Shown piece by piece: positions 10,831 to 21,762 of a stretch of 64,000 nucleotides of DNA; the stretch's first letter is position 1; each line of letters begins with the position of its first letter. Origin of the DNA: Breviolum minutum Mf 1.05b.01 (taxonomy: Eukaryota > Sar > Dinophyceae > Suessiales > Symbiodiniaceae). The notes under the pieces are model-generated. The model did not search any database and was not told the origin of the DNA. It was given only the letters and a program-made list of their open reading frames with translations. Location: positions 112,595 to 176,594 of the forward strand of contig DF239837.1 of the NCBI GenBank assembly GCA_000507305.1. The letters are read 5' to 3'. A program made the position numbers and the translations under genes.

Positions 10831-10840
10831 GAGCTTTGCC

Positions 10841-13142
10841 TATTTTTGTTGCCCGGAACAAGCCACGGACAAACCCGCAGGGTTTGCAAAACCAAAACGC
10901 CCAAAACGCGTCCCGAAATTCCCAAGCCAATTTCGGCTCAACATCGCTTCCGTTTCGGCGAAAAAAAAACAATCCAAAAGATCCCTTTTCCGCCTCAAAG
11001 TCTTCGCTCACACGAACAATGTCCTGGAAGGTTGTTTTGCTTGTTTTTGTTTTGGGGAGATTTTGGGGGTCTTTTCCCCCCTGGATGCTTTGTCAGTTGG
11101 GGAAAGTTCGAAGAGTTCCCCGATGTGAATACTTCGAGGAGTTGGGGATTGTTGGGAATGTTGGGATGTTTCTTTTTGCCAATAATCTTTGAAAACATCC
11201 AGAAGATATCAACATGTGATTTGTGTTTGAGTTTTTGATGACGAATCTGTGGCTCATGGCACAGGCACTCATCTCCTATCCGACCTAACTCATTGGATCA
11301 AACCTAATGGACCAATTTTGAATGCATGGATGGATTTGGTGAAAATCTCACCGGTTAACTTCGGAGAGAGATTGGGTTTCCAAAGTGTGTGTTTTGTGTT
11401 TGTTGTTTGTTTCGAACATTGGATTTATATATTCGGATCCTTTTACCTCAGTCACACCATTGATTGTTTTTCCTGTTTTTGTTGCTTCTTTTGCTTGTTT
11501 TACTTTACTGTATCTAGTGGTATGTCTATTTGCTTGTAGGTGTTCGTAACAGGATATGATTTGTTATATCACAAGCACCCTCTAGCCAACCATTTGCACA
11601 GAATCCAAGTACCACCATGATGGTTGCAGATTCACTTGAAGTCTCCTAGTTCTTTCGGTTCCACAATTACTGACGCCTGAATCGACCGCGTCCAAGTTGA
11701 GATATGTTTTATCATCTTGAAATATGTTTTTTTTACACATCGATGATTTCATCAAAAAACATGTCTCAACTAAAATCAATTTCACAAAAAAATGAAACGT
11801 AAACATACACAAAGACATGATTATATTGACCAGCCCAAACGTCATGCATTGGTGATTTTCCGAAAATCCCTCAAAATCACCATAGAAATTCTATCAACTT
11901 TGATTCCCCTGGTTGGCAAATCAATGACCTCTGAATGAATGCAACGTGGCGTCCTCCAATCTTTAAGTCAACCAAAACGAACCCCCGCGGGTTTGCCCGC
12001 CTCGCAGGAGGTCGCCTGGTCAATCTTGGCAGACTCGGCCTGGTGGTTTGGGAGCAGGAAACACCCAACATTTGAAATGGAAGAAAAACCCGCGCTGACA
12101 ACTAACATACTGAGAGGTTCAGGATACTTAGTAACTAAATGTGTCATGTTGGCGGCAGATTGACACCAAAAATGGAGACTTTTTGGAAAGGTTGGAAACG
12201 TGACCTCCAAGGATCGGGGATGAAAAGGGCACGGCTTGAATTACCTGGTGGACAATTTGGATGATTTTTCCCCCAAGTAGAGGGTGAAAATTTGTTTTAG
12301 ACAAATGAAAACACCAACCAGATAACCAGTGATGATTTCTGTCACCCCCTGCCAAACTTTGCGAAGAATCGGATAAAATGACTTCGGTTCTGATACTAGG
12401 ACCAAACGGAAATGTCAAAGTAAATGTACCCAACAGCAGACCATTCAGACTCTCAAGCACACCCTTCAGCTCCAGTTTGGCTTGTGTTTTGTATACGAGC
12501 AGCCCGCCAACCATTGGATATTAATGAAAATGTATAAAAACATTATGAAACTGGTTCTGGCTGCACAGATACTGTAAAAGTCTTTTCAGCTCCATTTTTT
12601 GGGGAAACGTTCATTGAAATCAAAATTGGCAACTTGTTTTTTTTGTTGACTATGGATAATGGCAGCACACCCCTGGAAACCAACAGCTGGAACCTCAAAT
12701 GATGGTTTCCAAGTTCCGAATCTCTTCCTTTCCAGGTTCCATTTTCAGCTGCAAAAATTGCAACATCATAGCTTTCCAGGGTGTATTTCAGATGACTCTT
12801 TCTTTTCAAAACCTTCATTTTGAGCACAAACATTCATTATGAACTTCCTCTGCCTGAAGGGATTTTCAGTTTCCAAATTCTCAACGTGCTCAAACACCCG
12901 ACATAGATGACATAGTCTCAAAAGCTCCACGAATCTTGGTTGAATTTATGAAAATCTTCATAGCCAGACCAACCAGCCATTCCAGTTTGTGTCTCAGTTG
13001 ATATCATCAACAACATACACAACCCCGAATGAGACTTCGTCACTTGGTTGACTTCGAGAAAGGCCTCATGCTTCAAATGTCAAAAACCCTCGCATTCCAC
13101 CAAGCTGGAAAATATCCACCAAAATGAAGTGGATCACACAAT
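10841..13142. other. Non-coding stretch between YR remnant and MF2 element
   Basis: No gene recognised. Minus-strand open frames at 12128-12514 and 12543-12833 have a moderately protein-like composition but no domain, and the second ends inside the inverted repeat at 12528-12570. A GC-rich patch lies at about 11975-12050. Confidence 0.45.
12528..12570 (-). repeat. Right copy of the inverted repeat that pairs with 7923-7964
   Basis: Reverse complement of 7923-7964 with one additional A in the ATAAAAA run. Similarity stops abruptly on both sides. It may mark the far end of a roughly 4.65-kb unit, or be an unrelated copy of a short repeat. Confidence 0.85.
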
Positions 13143-13236
13143 GCTGCTGATGGAAGAAATCCTGGGATGTATAAAACCTGGTCAAGAATGGGCTAAACTA
13201 CCTATCCACTGGTGCAGGATTTCTTCCATCAACACT
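13143..13236. repeat. MF2 palindromic element (best copy)
   Basis: The left end CTGATGGAAGAAATCCTG and the right end CAGGATTTCTTCCATCAAC are near-perfect inverted repeats around a roughly 50-bp centre containing GGATGTATAAAACCTGG. Confidence 0.8.
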
Positions 13237-13475
13237 ATGGTAGATTTGTGAGTGAATTTCATCATATTTCACCAACCTGGATGCAACCCTGGGACCCTGA
13301 GAGAAGGGGAAGGTTTTCTGTTCAAACACATACCTTTTGGTCACTGGCGTTTGTTTATTGATATCCCCGATTCAATTCAGCCAAAAAAATGTGTGTCTCT
13401 GTCATTTTCTCCAATGAAACTCTCGCGAATGAAATCGGAAGGTTTCCTTTCCCAAGGATGGTGATGATGAAGGTG

Positions 13476-13553
13476 ACTTCGCTGCATATAGGTCCAGGGT
13501 TATAGGGTGAACCAACTCTTCATATGGGAAACGGTTCGGTAACCCTTGAGTGG
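13476..13553. repeat. MF10 element, left part
   Basis: ACTTCGCTGCATATAGGTCCAGG followed by GGTGAACCAACTC and CATATGGGAAA matches the copy at 50901-50997 block for block; the right inverted end is lost here. Confidence 0.6.
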
Positions 13554-15225
13554 CGCCCACCTCCTTGGGTGGAGGTCGTTTCCGGCGTGCGGCGCGCAAG
13601 GTGATGCGGGCATCTGAACGGCCAGGTACCTTATGATATGACAAGCAGTGATCTAACATGATCTAACCGCCCACCGAGGATGCATGACATTACATTTTTA
13701 GGATCCCGGATCCCAAGCCAAGCCTTCATTTTGGCCACTATTATCCTCGAAAAATCATCGAACAAAAAGGGCTCCGAGTTGACAGTTGACGAGGAAAACC
13801 GAAGAGATTGTAGAATTACAATCAGGATTGAAAATGTGAGTGAATGGATACCAAGTTTATGTAAAACCCGAAAAAACTTGATCCCGCTTTGGAAGCAGAA
13901 TACTATTCTAGTAAGTCAGTTTCTGGGACATGCTGGTACTGAAATGTCTCGAGTAACCTTGTACTGGCAAATGGTATCGAAGGTAACAAGCTGGTATACA
14001 AGTTGTACCTTGGTATATTAGGGTTGTGCAATTCTACTAAGCAGTTGTCCAACATCCTAGTACCTATAAAAAGCCAAAGGGTATACTAGTGAACAAAGCG
14101 TATACTCTCCAAAGGAGGATCTTATATGATTTTGTATGATTTTATAATATCGCGCTTAAAGAAACTTCGGCACTTTTGATGGTGCAGAAATCCTGCTCAC
14201 CACCGAAAGCGTGCATAAAAACCTTGGAAATAGTGGGACATACTACCAACTTTAGTTGTTTAGCCGTATGTCTGAACCATCAACGGGTATGTATTCCCAA
14301 TTCGTTACCTTCATCTTCCAAGTGACACCACTGAGGAAACTCACATCAAAAACGTGGGCCGCCACCAGGAGCACCAGGGCCGCATATCGAGATCGCATGG
14401 GAGGCAAGCTCGAAATTTAGATATTTTTGCGAAAAAAAGATGGGAGAGGGCATCTCATGTTGACCAACAAATCAAAAAACTGCAGATGAACTTGGAAGCA
14501 ACACATTGGAGGTTCTAGAAGATTTGTTTTTTGATGTTGGTATGAAGGAAACTCCGGGCACAACTGTTACAGTGTTCCTTATTTCATCGGTTAAGAGTGC
14601 TTTGCCTTGCTGCTTTCAACCAGTCGTGGTCTGTCATGGTTTCGTAGCAGCATCTATCAGTAGTACCCATCAACCACTCACTGCTGTTATTGGTAGTGAC
14701 CATCTACTATATATGACTCATTTTCAATGCTACACTCTTCAAGGATGCTATTTGCTTTTAAAAGGCTCCAAATAAAAAGGACCCTTTGAATTTACCAAAA
14801 GTCTGATGACAAGGGTTCTCTCAAGAACACGTTTGCCTTTCTGCAAGTTTCAATTCACCAACTTCTACCTCACCCTGTCTCCCCAACCCCAAAATAGTAC
14901 AAGACTTAAAGAGTCACCCCCTTAAAAACCCCGGGGCCAGAGCTACTTCTGCCAGTGCTTCATTTCATACCCACTGGCCTTTCCATGACCAACTCCTGAT
15001 CCATCTAGGTCACTGAGATCCCGGACAAGTCGGTTTCATTCAATGCAGTTCCCTGAAAGATATGAATCCGCGGTAGCATCTGAATATTTTCAGGCCTCAT
15101 GTCACACGCCCCCAAAAGTGGGCTGCGATCTTTTCGTCTTTTAAAATGGAACGAACATGCGGCAAATTTGCAGGATCACTTTTTGAGGATAGGATTCGGT
15201 CATGGGATGAATTTGAAACACCAAA
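13554..15225. other. Non-coding stretch, nothing recognised
   Basis: Open frames at 13680-14021 and 14506-14775 (plus) have no domain or clear coding bias. A GC-richer patch lies near 13550-13600. Confidence 0.45.
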
Positions 15226-15352
15226 CTTGGACTTGCTCGTTCGGTGCTTGGAAAATATATCGAACATTCCCCAGGACATGGTGGTTTCAGAAGGTGATTT
15301 TCATCCCATGGTGCAATCCGTAAAAATCACCAACCAAACAAATCAAAGCCAA
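15226..15352. repeat. MF5 palindromic element
   Basis: Left CTTGGACTTGCTCGTTCGGTGCTTGG and right AACAAATCAAAGCCAAG are inverted. The centre contains CATGGTGGTTTCAGAAGGTGA and CCCATGGTGCAATCCG. Confidence 0.65.
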
Positions 15353-15667
15353 GAATCCCTAAGAATCCCTAAAATCATTCCCAAGGATCCCTTGGAATCC
15401 CTAAACAAATCGAAGCAAATAAACAAATCCAAGCTAAAAAAGGGGGGGCACATGGGGGCACAGTAATTCCAGTAGCACTAAGGATGCTTGCTACCCCACC
15501 CAGCCAACGAGTCGGTTTAGGTTTAGACAGATCTCCGAGGACTTGACTACTCGTGGTGACTGTACTCGTGTGGAATACTGTGGTGCAGGGGGGAACATCC
15601 CAAAGTATACACCCTCCCTAAAGATTGAATAAAGAAACCCTAAAAATGACGAAAAAAAGGAGGGATT

Positions 15668-15796
15668 TACCCTCCCTAAAAACTAACTGCGAGTTCGCCC
15701 CTGAAAATAGGCCTTTTGGCCCAAAAGGAAGTTCATCTCGAAAAACATCCATTTTCAGGGGCTTTTGCTGTTTAACTATTAGTTTCAGGGAGGGTA
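15668..15796. repeat. MF1 palindromic element, intact ends
   Basis: The 129-bp element starts TACCCTCCCTAAAAACTAAC and ends in the inverse of TACCCTCCCTGAAACTAA. A second, nested inverted pair is GCCCCTGAAAAT on the left and ATTTTCAGGGGC on the right. TA at both ends could be a target duplication. An extra left end (ACACCCTCCCTAAAG) sits just upstream at about 15609. Confidence 0.85.
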
Positions 15797-16275
15797 ACCC
15801 CCTTGATTTCAAGATTTCAGTGCTCTCTAGCATGTTAAAATCGAAGCCCATAATTCCCACGAAAAAATGATGGTTGGAAGAGAAGCCTTTTCTTTTGAAA
15901 TGTCCCTTTTCAGGGACATTTGTTATTTCAGGTGGGGTAGTCTCAAGAAATTTCATACAAAACGCGGGAGTTTTCATCACGGCTCACCTGCTTTTGTCAG
16001 TTCGGGGCTACTGAAAAACACGTCATCATAGGTATAACCATCCAATCAGCCCCAAACCATCCAACTTTGAGGGCACCCATAAATCCCAAGAACAATCCTT
16101 ATCAAAAACCCAAGTAAGGTCAAGGTGCGATTGTGAGACTTTTCGCTAACTTCCAAACAAGCGCTTTTCCATCATGACAAGACTTTTGTACTTCCAGCTA
16201 TGGGATTGGATCGGATCAGGCTTAGGGAGTGTTTGCCTCTTCAAGAAGTCAACGTGCCTTTCATCTCACACTGGA
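15797..16275. other. Non-coding stretch with a CCCTTTTCAGGGAC hairpin
   Basis: Contains TGTCCCTTTTCAGGGACA at 15901-15918, a perfect small hairpin. Nothing else recognised. Confidence 0.5.
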
Positions 16276-16403
16276 TCATCCATCATGGAAATGTAAGGGT
16301 ACCCCTCCCCAATGCCACCCACCCCCCAGGAAATAATCCTTAGAACAAGATGATGGTGTTTAAAGATCCGTGAATAACGCCTTATTTCCTTTTCCATCAT
16401 GGA
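16276..16403. repeat. MF4 palindromic element
   Basis: Left CATCATGGAAATGTAAGGGTACCC with CCAATGCCACCC and GGAAATAATCCTTA; right CGCCTTATTTCCTTTTCCATCATGG. Same order as 22394-22579, 45451-45610 and 49977-50155. Confidence 0.65.
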
Positions 16404-16714
16404 TCCCAAACCCGAAACTTTAGTCAGCCCTTTCCATCGCAAATCTGTCTATCTTCCATGTTTTTATTCGCGTTTCCCGTTTGGGAAAATGCGTGTCGAC
16501 TTGTTTTTCAACAAGTCAACATGAGATCAAATGATCAAACCCTCAGTTGGGGACTGAATACACCCACCTGGAAAAAGGCTTCAGTGATTTTTGGCATTTC
16601 CTTGTAGGGGCTAATGCTGTTTTCAGCACAAAAATGTGAGTCAATGAGGCTCCATCTGTTCCAGCTTTTGGGGTGAGAAGATATGTTACGCTGAATCAGC
16701 AAATGAACAGCATA

Positions 16715-16834
16715 CTTGGATGTGCTTGTTCCATGCTCGGAAAAAGTTCCAAAAATATTCTCCCAAATTGGTGGTTTAATGGTGATTTACCCTGGTACAA
16801 TCCGTAAAAAAATCACCAACTAAATAAATCCAAG
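16715..16834. repeat. MF5 palindromic element
   Basis: Starts CTTGGATGTGCTTGTTCCATGC and ends ACTAAATAAATCCAAG, with TCTCCCAAATTGGTGGTTTAATGG inside. Confidence 0.75.
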
Positions 16835-18308
16835 CATAGATACCCCGAAGTTCTCCCAGCTCGCCACTGAAAAACGTTTCCGGGGAAATCTACCCACTCC
16901 ATGGTCCATCCTCCACCCGAAAAAAACACAGACCGAGCTTGTAGGGAAACGGCTGAATCAATCGACCAAGAGGCTGCCGCAGCCACTCCATCACCAATTC
17001 CATTCCAGGATGACCAGGACTTAGAATCACCTCGTGGAAAAACACATGTCCCGTAACACGAACAAGTTTCACTAAAAAAATGTGGCTCAGTTTCAAGTTG
17101 GGTGGAAAAAATGTATGTATAAAAGCTATAGATGTTGTTTGGTATGGAGTACTGAGTCTTGCTCTGGTTGGAAAAAACAGGACTCTACAAGAGCATGACT
17201 TGTTGAAGAGGTCCAGGGTTATCATATCTAGTAAACCTTAGGTCCAAGCTACCTAACATCAAGCTTTCGGCAGAATTTCTATCATCCACACCACGGAGAA
17301 GTCGGTCTTTCTCTGGGCTTCCCAGTTCCGCATGGACTTTTTCAGTGGGGAGCTCCGGAAAGCAACTGAACCATTCATCCAAACGATTTTTTCACGGCTT
17401 CGTGGTCTTTTGCCAGTTTCCATGGTGTTTTGCAAGCAATTCATCCATAACATACCCACCATGCACAGAAATCACAGAGTTTCATGAATCCTTACTATGG
17501 GACCAACGTTCCTTTTTTGTTGACCCCCCAATCGAACCAAAGGATGCCTGGTAAAACTACAATGGGCCCAAGTTCCCCACTTTCCACTTCCGAAAAACTT
17601 TTCGAAGAGTTGGTGGTTGAGCCACCAATTTTTTCCAAAAAAACATGTGCAAGTCAAATTGCATCATTTCCCTAAGATAAGGAGTAAAGATCCAAAAATC
17701 ATGCAGAGACCAACACATCATGCCCCAACTCCCAATGACTTCAAAAACAAGAATTCCCATCACCACATATTTACAATTCCCATCACCAATGATTCTAGGG
17801 GGTAAAACTGAAAAAGTCTTGAAGAAACCACCTCCTACTGGGATGTCCTGCTGGTACTTAGTAGCTGGATTATAACTATATAAGTAGGTTGTTTACGTCC
17901 CCTAAATAGGTGAAAGAAACCATCTTCCAAACCAGCTACTAACTTCCATGGACATCCTAGTAAGTAAATAATATACCAAACAGCCTTTCACTAGGAGTGT
18001 TGGATGTTGCTAGTAGGTACAAAATACCAGTTGGATGTTACATAAGTTCCAACCACTACCTAGTGGTGTTGTTTTTGAATTTTTCTCAAAGGTACAGAGA
18101 CATGAAGATCATCTGCATCTTCCGCATGGTCTGGATGGAAAATTTCCGCCAAGAAATTCCTGCGAAATGCGAAAAACAACGGCACTGGGTTTGGTATGAA
18201 AAAACGGGTAATCAACGGGGAATCAACTTCTTGGAATGGCTTTGTGTTTGCTTGCGTTTGCGAGGTAGGGTTTATGAAGCTGGACATGAAGCTTGACATG
18301 AACATCTT

Positions 18309-18346
<38 letters not shown>

Positions 18347-18544
18347 TTTCGTATATATGGTGGCCACCCAAAAAACCTATGTTTCGTGCAAAAACAGTGA
18401 TACTTACAGTGTTTCACGCAGATTTTTGCCCTCTAGATTTTGGGAGCTTCTTTTGGAGGGGGCACCATATATAAATAAAATATATACAAAATAAATGACA
18501 TGTAACGAAGAGACTCTCAAAAAACAATGATACAGTTGTCCCTG
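16835..18544. other. Non-coding stretch with a (TA)n tract
   Basis: No gene recognised. A (TA)n microsatellite lies at about 18310-18355. Open frames at 16890-17225 minus and 17997-18296 plus lack domains. Confidence 0.5.
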
Positions 18545-18905
18545 CCCTATTATGCAATAAAACTGAAAAAGTGAAAAACTGAATTGAGATGGAGAATCTC
18601 TTCGTGCATGTCCCTGGAAAAATTGCGTCCATAGAATCTCTTCCTGAATGCCCCTGGAAAAGACAGTTTTTCAGTTTTTCTATTTTGGTTGCGGAACTAT
18701 TCCGGAATATCTCCTGAAAAACTGAAAAACTGAATCCATATTATGGAGAATCTCCTCCTGAATGTCCCTGAAAAAAAAGTTTTTCAGTTTTTTTCCGGAA
18801 ATATTCCGGAACCAAAACTGAAAAACTAAAAGACTGAAAAACTCAAAAAACTGAATCCATATGGAGAATCTCTTCCTGGATCTCTCTGGAAAAAACAGTT
18901 TATAG
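18545..18905. repeat. Local array of direct and inverted GAAAAACTGAAAAACTG modules
   Basis: A module GGAGAATCTCTTCCTGAATG + TCCCTGGAAAA occurs about four times (near 18590, 18635, 18742 and 18860). Between copies are inverted ACTGAAAAACTG / CAGTTTTTCAGT tracts and two TTCCGGAA palindromes. The layout suggests repeated rounds of local duplication of a foldback unit. Confidence 0.8.
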
Positions 18906-19630
18906 ACCTTGACATGAGGTCGCTATCAATTGCCTAGATATGTTATTTTTCAGGGGTTAAGACAGGTACAACTGGAGGACGGTGAAAGGTTGAAGGTTTC
19001 AAATCTCTGCATATTTTCTTGAAGGTTTCGGCGATGTTTTTTTCAAACAAATTTACGGATGAAAGGTTGAAATACCGTAAGCATAGGATGGACTTTTTTA
19101 CCATTCAATTTTTCTGTTGGGGATTTTTTGTTTTTGGATTTTTCTTCCAGGCACCAAATCAGGTAAAATTCTAAATCAAATGGAAGTGATCCATGGACAA
19201 TTTTGAAGCAAAGCAAGCATCGGTTCAAAAATCACAAGGGGTTATGGAGCATGTAGTCCATGACCAAGGCTGAGACTTAGTTCTTCCATTGAAGTCTCGT
19301 TTTTGCAAATTTGGGGCTGGCGCTTATCCTGACGACCTTTTAGGAGTGTGCAACGAGTGAGCGCGCTAAGGATGGAAATGGGTGAAATGCCTGGCTTGAA
19401 CCGCCACAGTTGTCAAAAAAGCGTCGTTTCGTCTTTTAGCCTCCAAATTCTGTGAAAACAACACATACACCCCTGAAAATTAGCATGGCTTCAAGGAAAA
19501 CAAAGGCGTTTTGATACCTTTTCGGTGGAACCCTAATCCCTAAACTCAGGCTGTCACGGTTCGAAGAAATTTCAGATGACATCATGTCAGTTCAAATGCA
19601 ACTTGACAAGTCACAACTTCTCAAAGACAA
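18906..19630. other. Non-coding stretch with a single MF1b-like left end
   Basis: TACACCCCTGAAAATTAGCATGG at 19466-19488 resembles the MF1b left end, but no right end was found within 150 bp. Nothing else recognised. Confidence 0.5.
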
Positions 19631-20059
19631 TCACCCCTTTTTCATCTCTGAAGTCTTGAAGATCATCCTTTTCAAAAAGCTTTTCACAGGTTCAAATTGA
19701 GTCTCAAACCTCACAATCTTTGGAACACCGCAATTGGCTAAGGTGCGGTCATGGTTCAACTTCACCTTGAAGAAATATTTCTCCTTCCTCAGGCTACATT
19801 GAAACCTGCTGAGACATTCAGGAATAGTGGAGTCGTAACTCACACGCTCCCAAGTATTTGAGGTTTCCATAAACATCTCCAATTGGAAATGGCGTCTTAA
19901 GACACGCAGCTCATGGTCGAAGATCATGCGGTCTTGTAGTGAACGCTTCCACTCATCGATCTCCGAATCCAAAAGGGAGTTTAGTTCGCACTTAAGCTCC
20001 AAAATGCCAGTTCCGTTTGGGACCAAATCCTTGTAATCAAAGAAAACCGTGGTATCCAT
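19631..20059 (-). CDS. Hypothetical 142-residue ORF
   Basis: The frame starts with ATG at 20059 and ends at 19631. The protein is Leu-, Glu- and Lys-rich (ELKCELNSLLDSEIDEWKRSL early on), carries no signal peptide or membrane segment, and has no motif I recognise. It follows two other minus-strand open frames (20183-20377 and 20283-20588) over one kilobase free of the palindromic repeats common elsewhere, which favours a real or formerly real gene. It could equally be a relic of a retroelement or a chance frame. No function is proposed. Confidence 0.35.
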   Translation of the reverse strand: MDTTVFFDYKDLVPNGTGILELKCELNSLLDSEIDEWKRSLQDRMIFDHELRVLRRHFQLEMFMETSNTWERVSYDSTIPECLSRFQCSLRKEKYFFKVKLNHDRTLANCGVPKIVRFETQFEPVKSFLKRMIFKTSEMKKG

Positions 20060-20182
20060 CTCGATACAAATACTACACAGAACGGGCTGAGAGCTGGACC
20101 AATCGGTTCGAGCAACTAAAGATGCATCATGACATCCAAGAATTCAACCTGATCCTGAAATCCTGAACAGGCATGACAAATC

Positions 20183-20377
20183 TCATGACAAGTTGAAATA
20201 CGGAGTGACATGTGCAAAAGAGACTCTTGTTTCTTTTTGCTGCTCATAGTCAAGCGAAATCTCAAAATCAGACTCTACTATTTCATTCACCTTCAAACAA
20301 TTCAGAAATTTCTCCATCTGAAACTTCAGGATTTGGGGGAAAAGCTTCAGGGACTTCTCCCTCAGAAGTTGGGTCAA
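20183..20377 (-). CDS. Hypothetical open frame overlapping the preceding ORF in another frame
   Basis: A 64-codon frame overlaps the end of the ORF at 20283-20588. Its composition (QILKFQMEKFLNCLKV, FEISLDYEQQKETRVSF) is protein-like but unrecognised. It could continue that ORF after a frameshift near 20300, or be a shadow. Confidence 0.25.
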   Translation of the reverse strand: MTQLLREKSLKLFPQILKFQMEKFLNCLKVNEIVESDFEISLDYEQQKETRVSFAHVTPYFNLS

Positions 20378-20588
20378 CTGTTGCCAAGAGTTGTCGGCCG
20401 TTGCAGTGGCTGCCCCTTTGGCTCTGGCACTGAAGCTGGGGAGTTCCCGGCTCTTTCAGATGACCTGCCGTTGTTGTTTGATACCAATCTACCATCTCCT
20501 GAGCACTCATATGATGCAGCCTGGTAATCAGGTCATCCGTTGGCACTTCAGCGGCTGTTGCAACCACAGGAACTGCCTCTTCCGCCAT
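20283..20588 (-). CDS. Hypothetical 101-residue acidic ORF
   Basis: The ATG at 20588 lies in a good eukaryotic context (GTCATGGCG). The frame codes MAEEAVPVVATAAEVPTDD, then LHHMSAQEMVDWYQ, and an acidic tail rich in Glu, Pro and Ser. A small helical head with an acidic disordered tail resembles N-termini of retroelement Gag or host proteins, but no family was recognised. Confidence 0.35.
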   Translation of the reverse strand: MAEEAVPVVATAAEVPTDDLITRLHHMSAQEMVDWYQTTTAGHLKEPGTPQLQCQSQRGSHCNGRQLLATVDPTSEGEVPEAFPPNPEVSDGEISELFEGE

Positions 20589-20651
20589 GACTAATCGGAA
20601 AGTGCGAAGACAAAACACAACCGAAAACCGACTTGAGATGATCAGGCTCAC

Positions 20652-21255
20652 ACGAGATTGAAATTTTTAACTTCTCTTCAAGAAGTCAATGAAACAAAAC
20701 GGATTAGAAGTATCTGACCTCAAACGAAAAATCAAGCTTCAATTCAATGAGATCCAACAATCTGGAAAACCTAACAACTGATCGAGAAATCTGAAAAGTG
20801 AACATGTCCGGTGGAAAAACTCTGGCCAAAAGCTCTCCGTTGGCATGATCAAAATACCGATCAAGCTTTCTCTTTCATTCCACAAAGACCAAACTGGGTT
20901 TGATTCATCGTTACTCCTGCCCATGCAGGTCCTAGAGGGTATGGTCTTTCCTGCCTCTGCAGGTACTGGAGACAAATTTCAACACAGACCAACTTCGTTT
21001 GCTCTCCTCCCATGAGGCATCCGTTTCCAACAGAAGCAAGCAAAACATCCGTTTGGCATCGTGCAACTAGACGCAATAGGCAAATCCGCAGCTAGAAGCT
21101 TAGTTCTAACCTAGATAGCCAGTAACTAGTGTGAAACGTCACAGCGCAAAACTCAAATTAAAACATCACATCTCTTCTCGAATGAAGGTGTTTCCAACTC
21201 GTATGAAAGAAGAAACCACGAAAGTGCTTGGTTCTCTTGTTTTAAAGATAAGATG
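20652..21255. other. Non-coding stretch, nothing recognised
   Basis: No domain-bearing frame and no repeat family seen. Confidence 0.45.
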
Positions 21256-21363
21256 TACCCTCCTTGAAACTAACAGTTCGCGCCTGAAAATTGATGCTTG
21301 GAAGATGACCTTCCTTTTGGGATTGCGTATTTTCAGGGGCGAGCTGTTAGTTTCATGGGGGTA
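21256..21363. repeat. MF1 palindromic element
   Basis: 108 bp from TACCCTCCTTGAAACTAACAG to CTGTTAGTTTCATGGGGGTA. Nested pair CGCCTGAAAAT / ATTTTCAGGGGCG. Confidence 0.85.
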
Positions 21364-21415
21364 TACTTTAAGAAATGGATTTTTTAGGGGTGAAAACAGA
21401 AACCCCAACAAAATC

Positions 21416-21522
21416 ACACGCCCGAAAAACTAACATGACAACGGAATATCACCATGTTTAGTAGGAGATACATCTTCAAACGGTGGATGTTCCATTGTCA
21501 TGGTAGTTTTCAGGGGGAGGTT
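21416..21522. repeat. MF1b palindromic element
   Basis: CACGCCCGAAAAACTAACATG to CATGGTAGTTTTCAGGGGGAGG. The interior GATACATCTTCAAACGGTGG is shared with 54924-55030. Confidence 0.75.
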
Positions 21523-21679
21523 AATCCAGGAGAGATTTTGTGGCCTCAGGTTGTTGAAATCATCCTCCCGATGTCCTGAGCATCAGCCCCGTGGGATTGC
21601 CAATCACCACGATGTACCTTGGGGCGAAAAAAATGATGGACAAGTGAGCAATGCAAACAGGGCCCCAGGTTGTTTGGGA

Positions 21680-21762
21680 TGTATTATGGGGATGAAATCC
21701 TATCCAGTTAAGTGAGATTATTCCATAAACCATGACATAAGCATCCCAAAAGAAAACAACCA
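21680..21762. repeat. MF3 palindromic element (reverse orientation)
   Basis: GGGGATGAAATCCTATCCAGTTA, then CCATAAACCATGACATAAGCATCCC, as in other MF3 copies. Confidence 0.55.

Larger units (their letters stand above)
7963..10840 (-). mobile_element. Decayed tyrosine-recombinase (DIRS/Ngaro-like) retroelement with C5-methyltransferase motifs
   Basis: Read on the minus strand, coding remains appear in the order C5 cytosine methyltransferase (motif VI to X), a short linker, RNase H, then a tyrosine recombinase, followed by the 62-bp repeat pair. Frames change several times and the 5' part is missing, so this is a fossil copy. No reverse transcriptase is visible between methyltransferase and RNase H, where only about 60-90 codons remain. 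RNase H plus tyrosine recombinase without DDE integrase is the known signature of YR retrotransposons. Methyltransferases captured by dinoflagellate retrotransposons have been reported. Limits are approximate, with the 5' end set where methyltransferase similarity fades. Confidence 0.75.

Noticed and set aside
12128-12833. Two minus-strand ORFs that might be exons
   Set aside because: Protein-like in places, but no domain, different frames, and one ends in the inverted repeat; not enough support.
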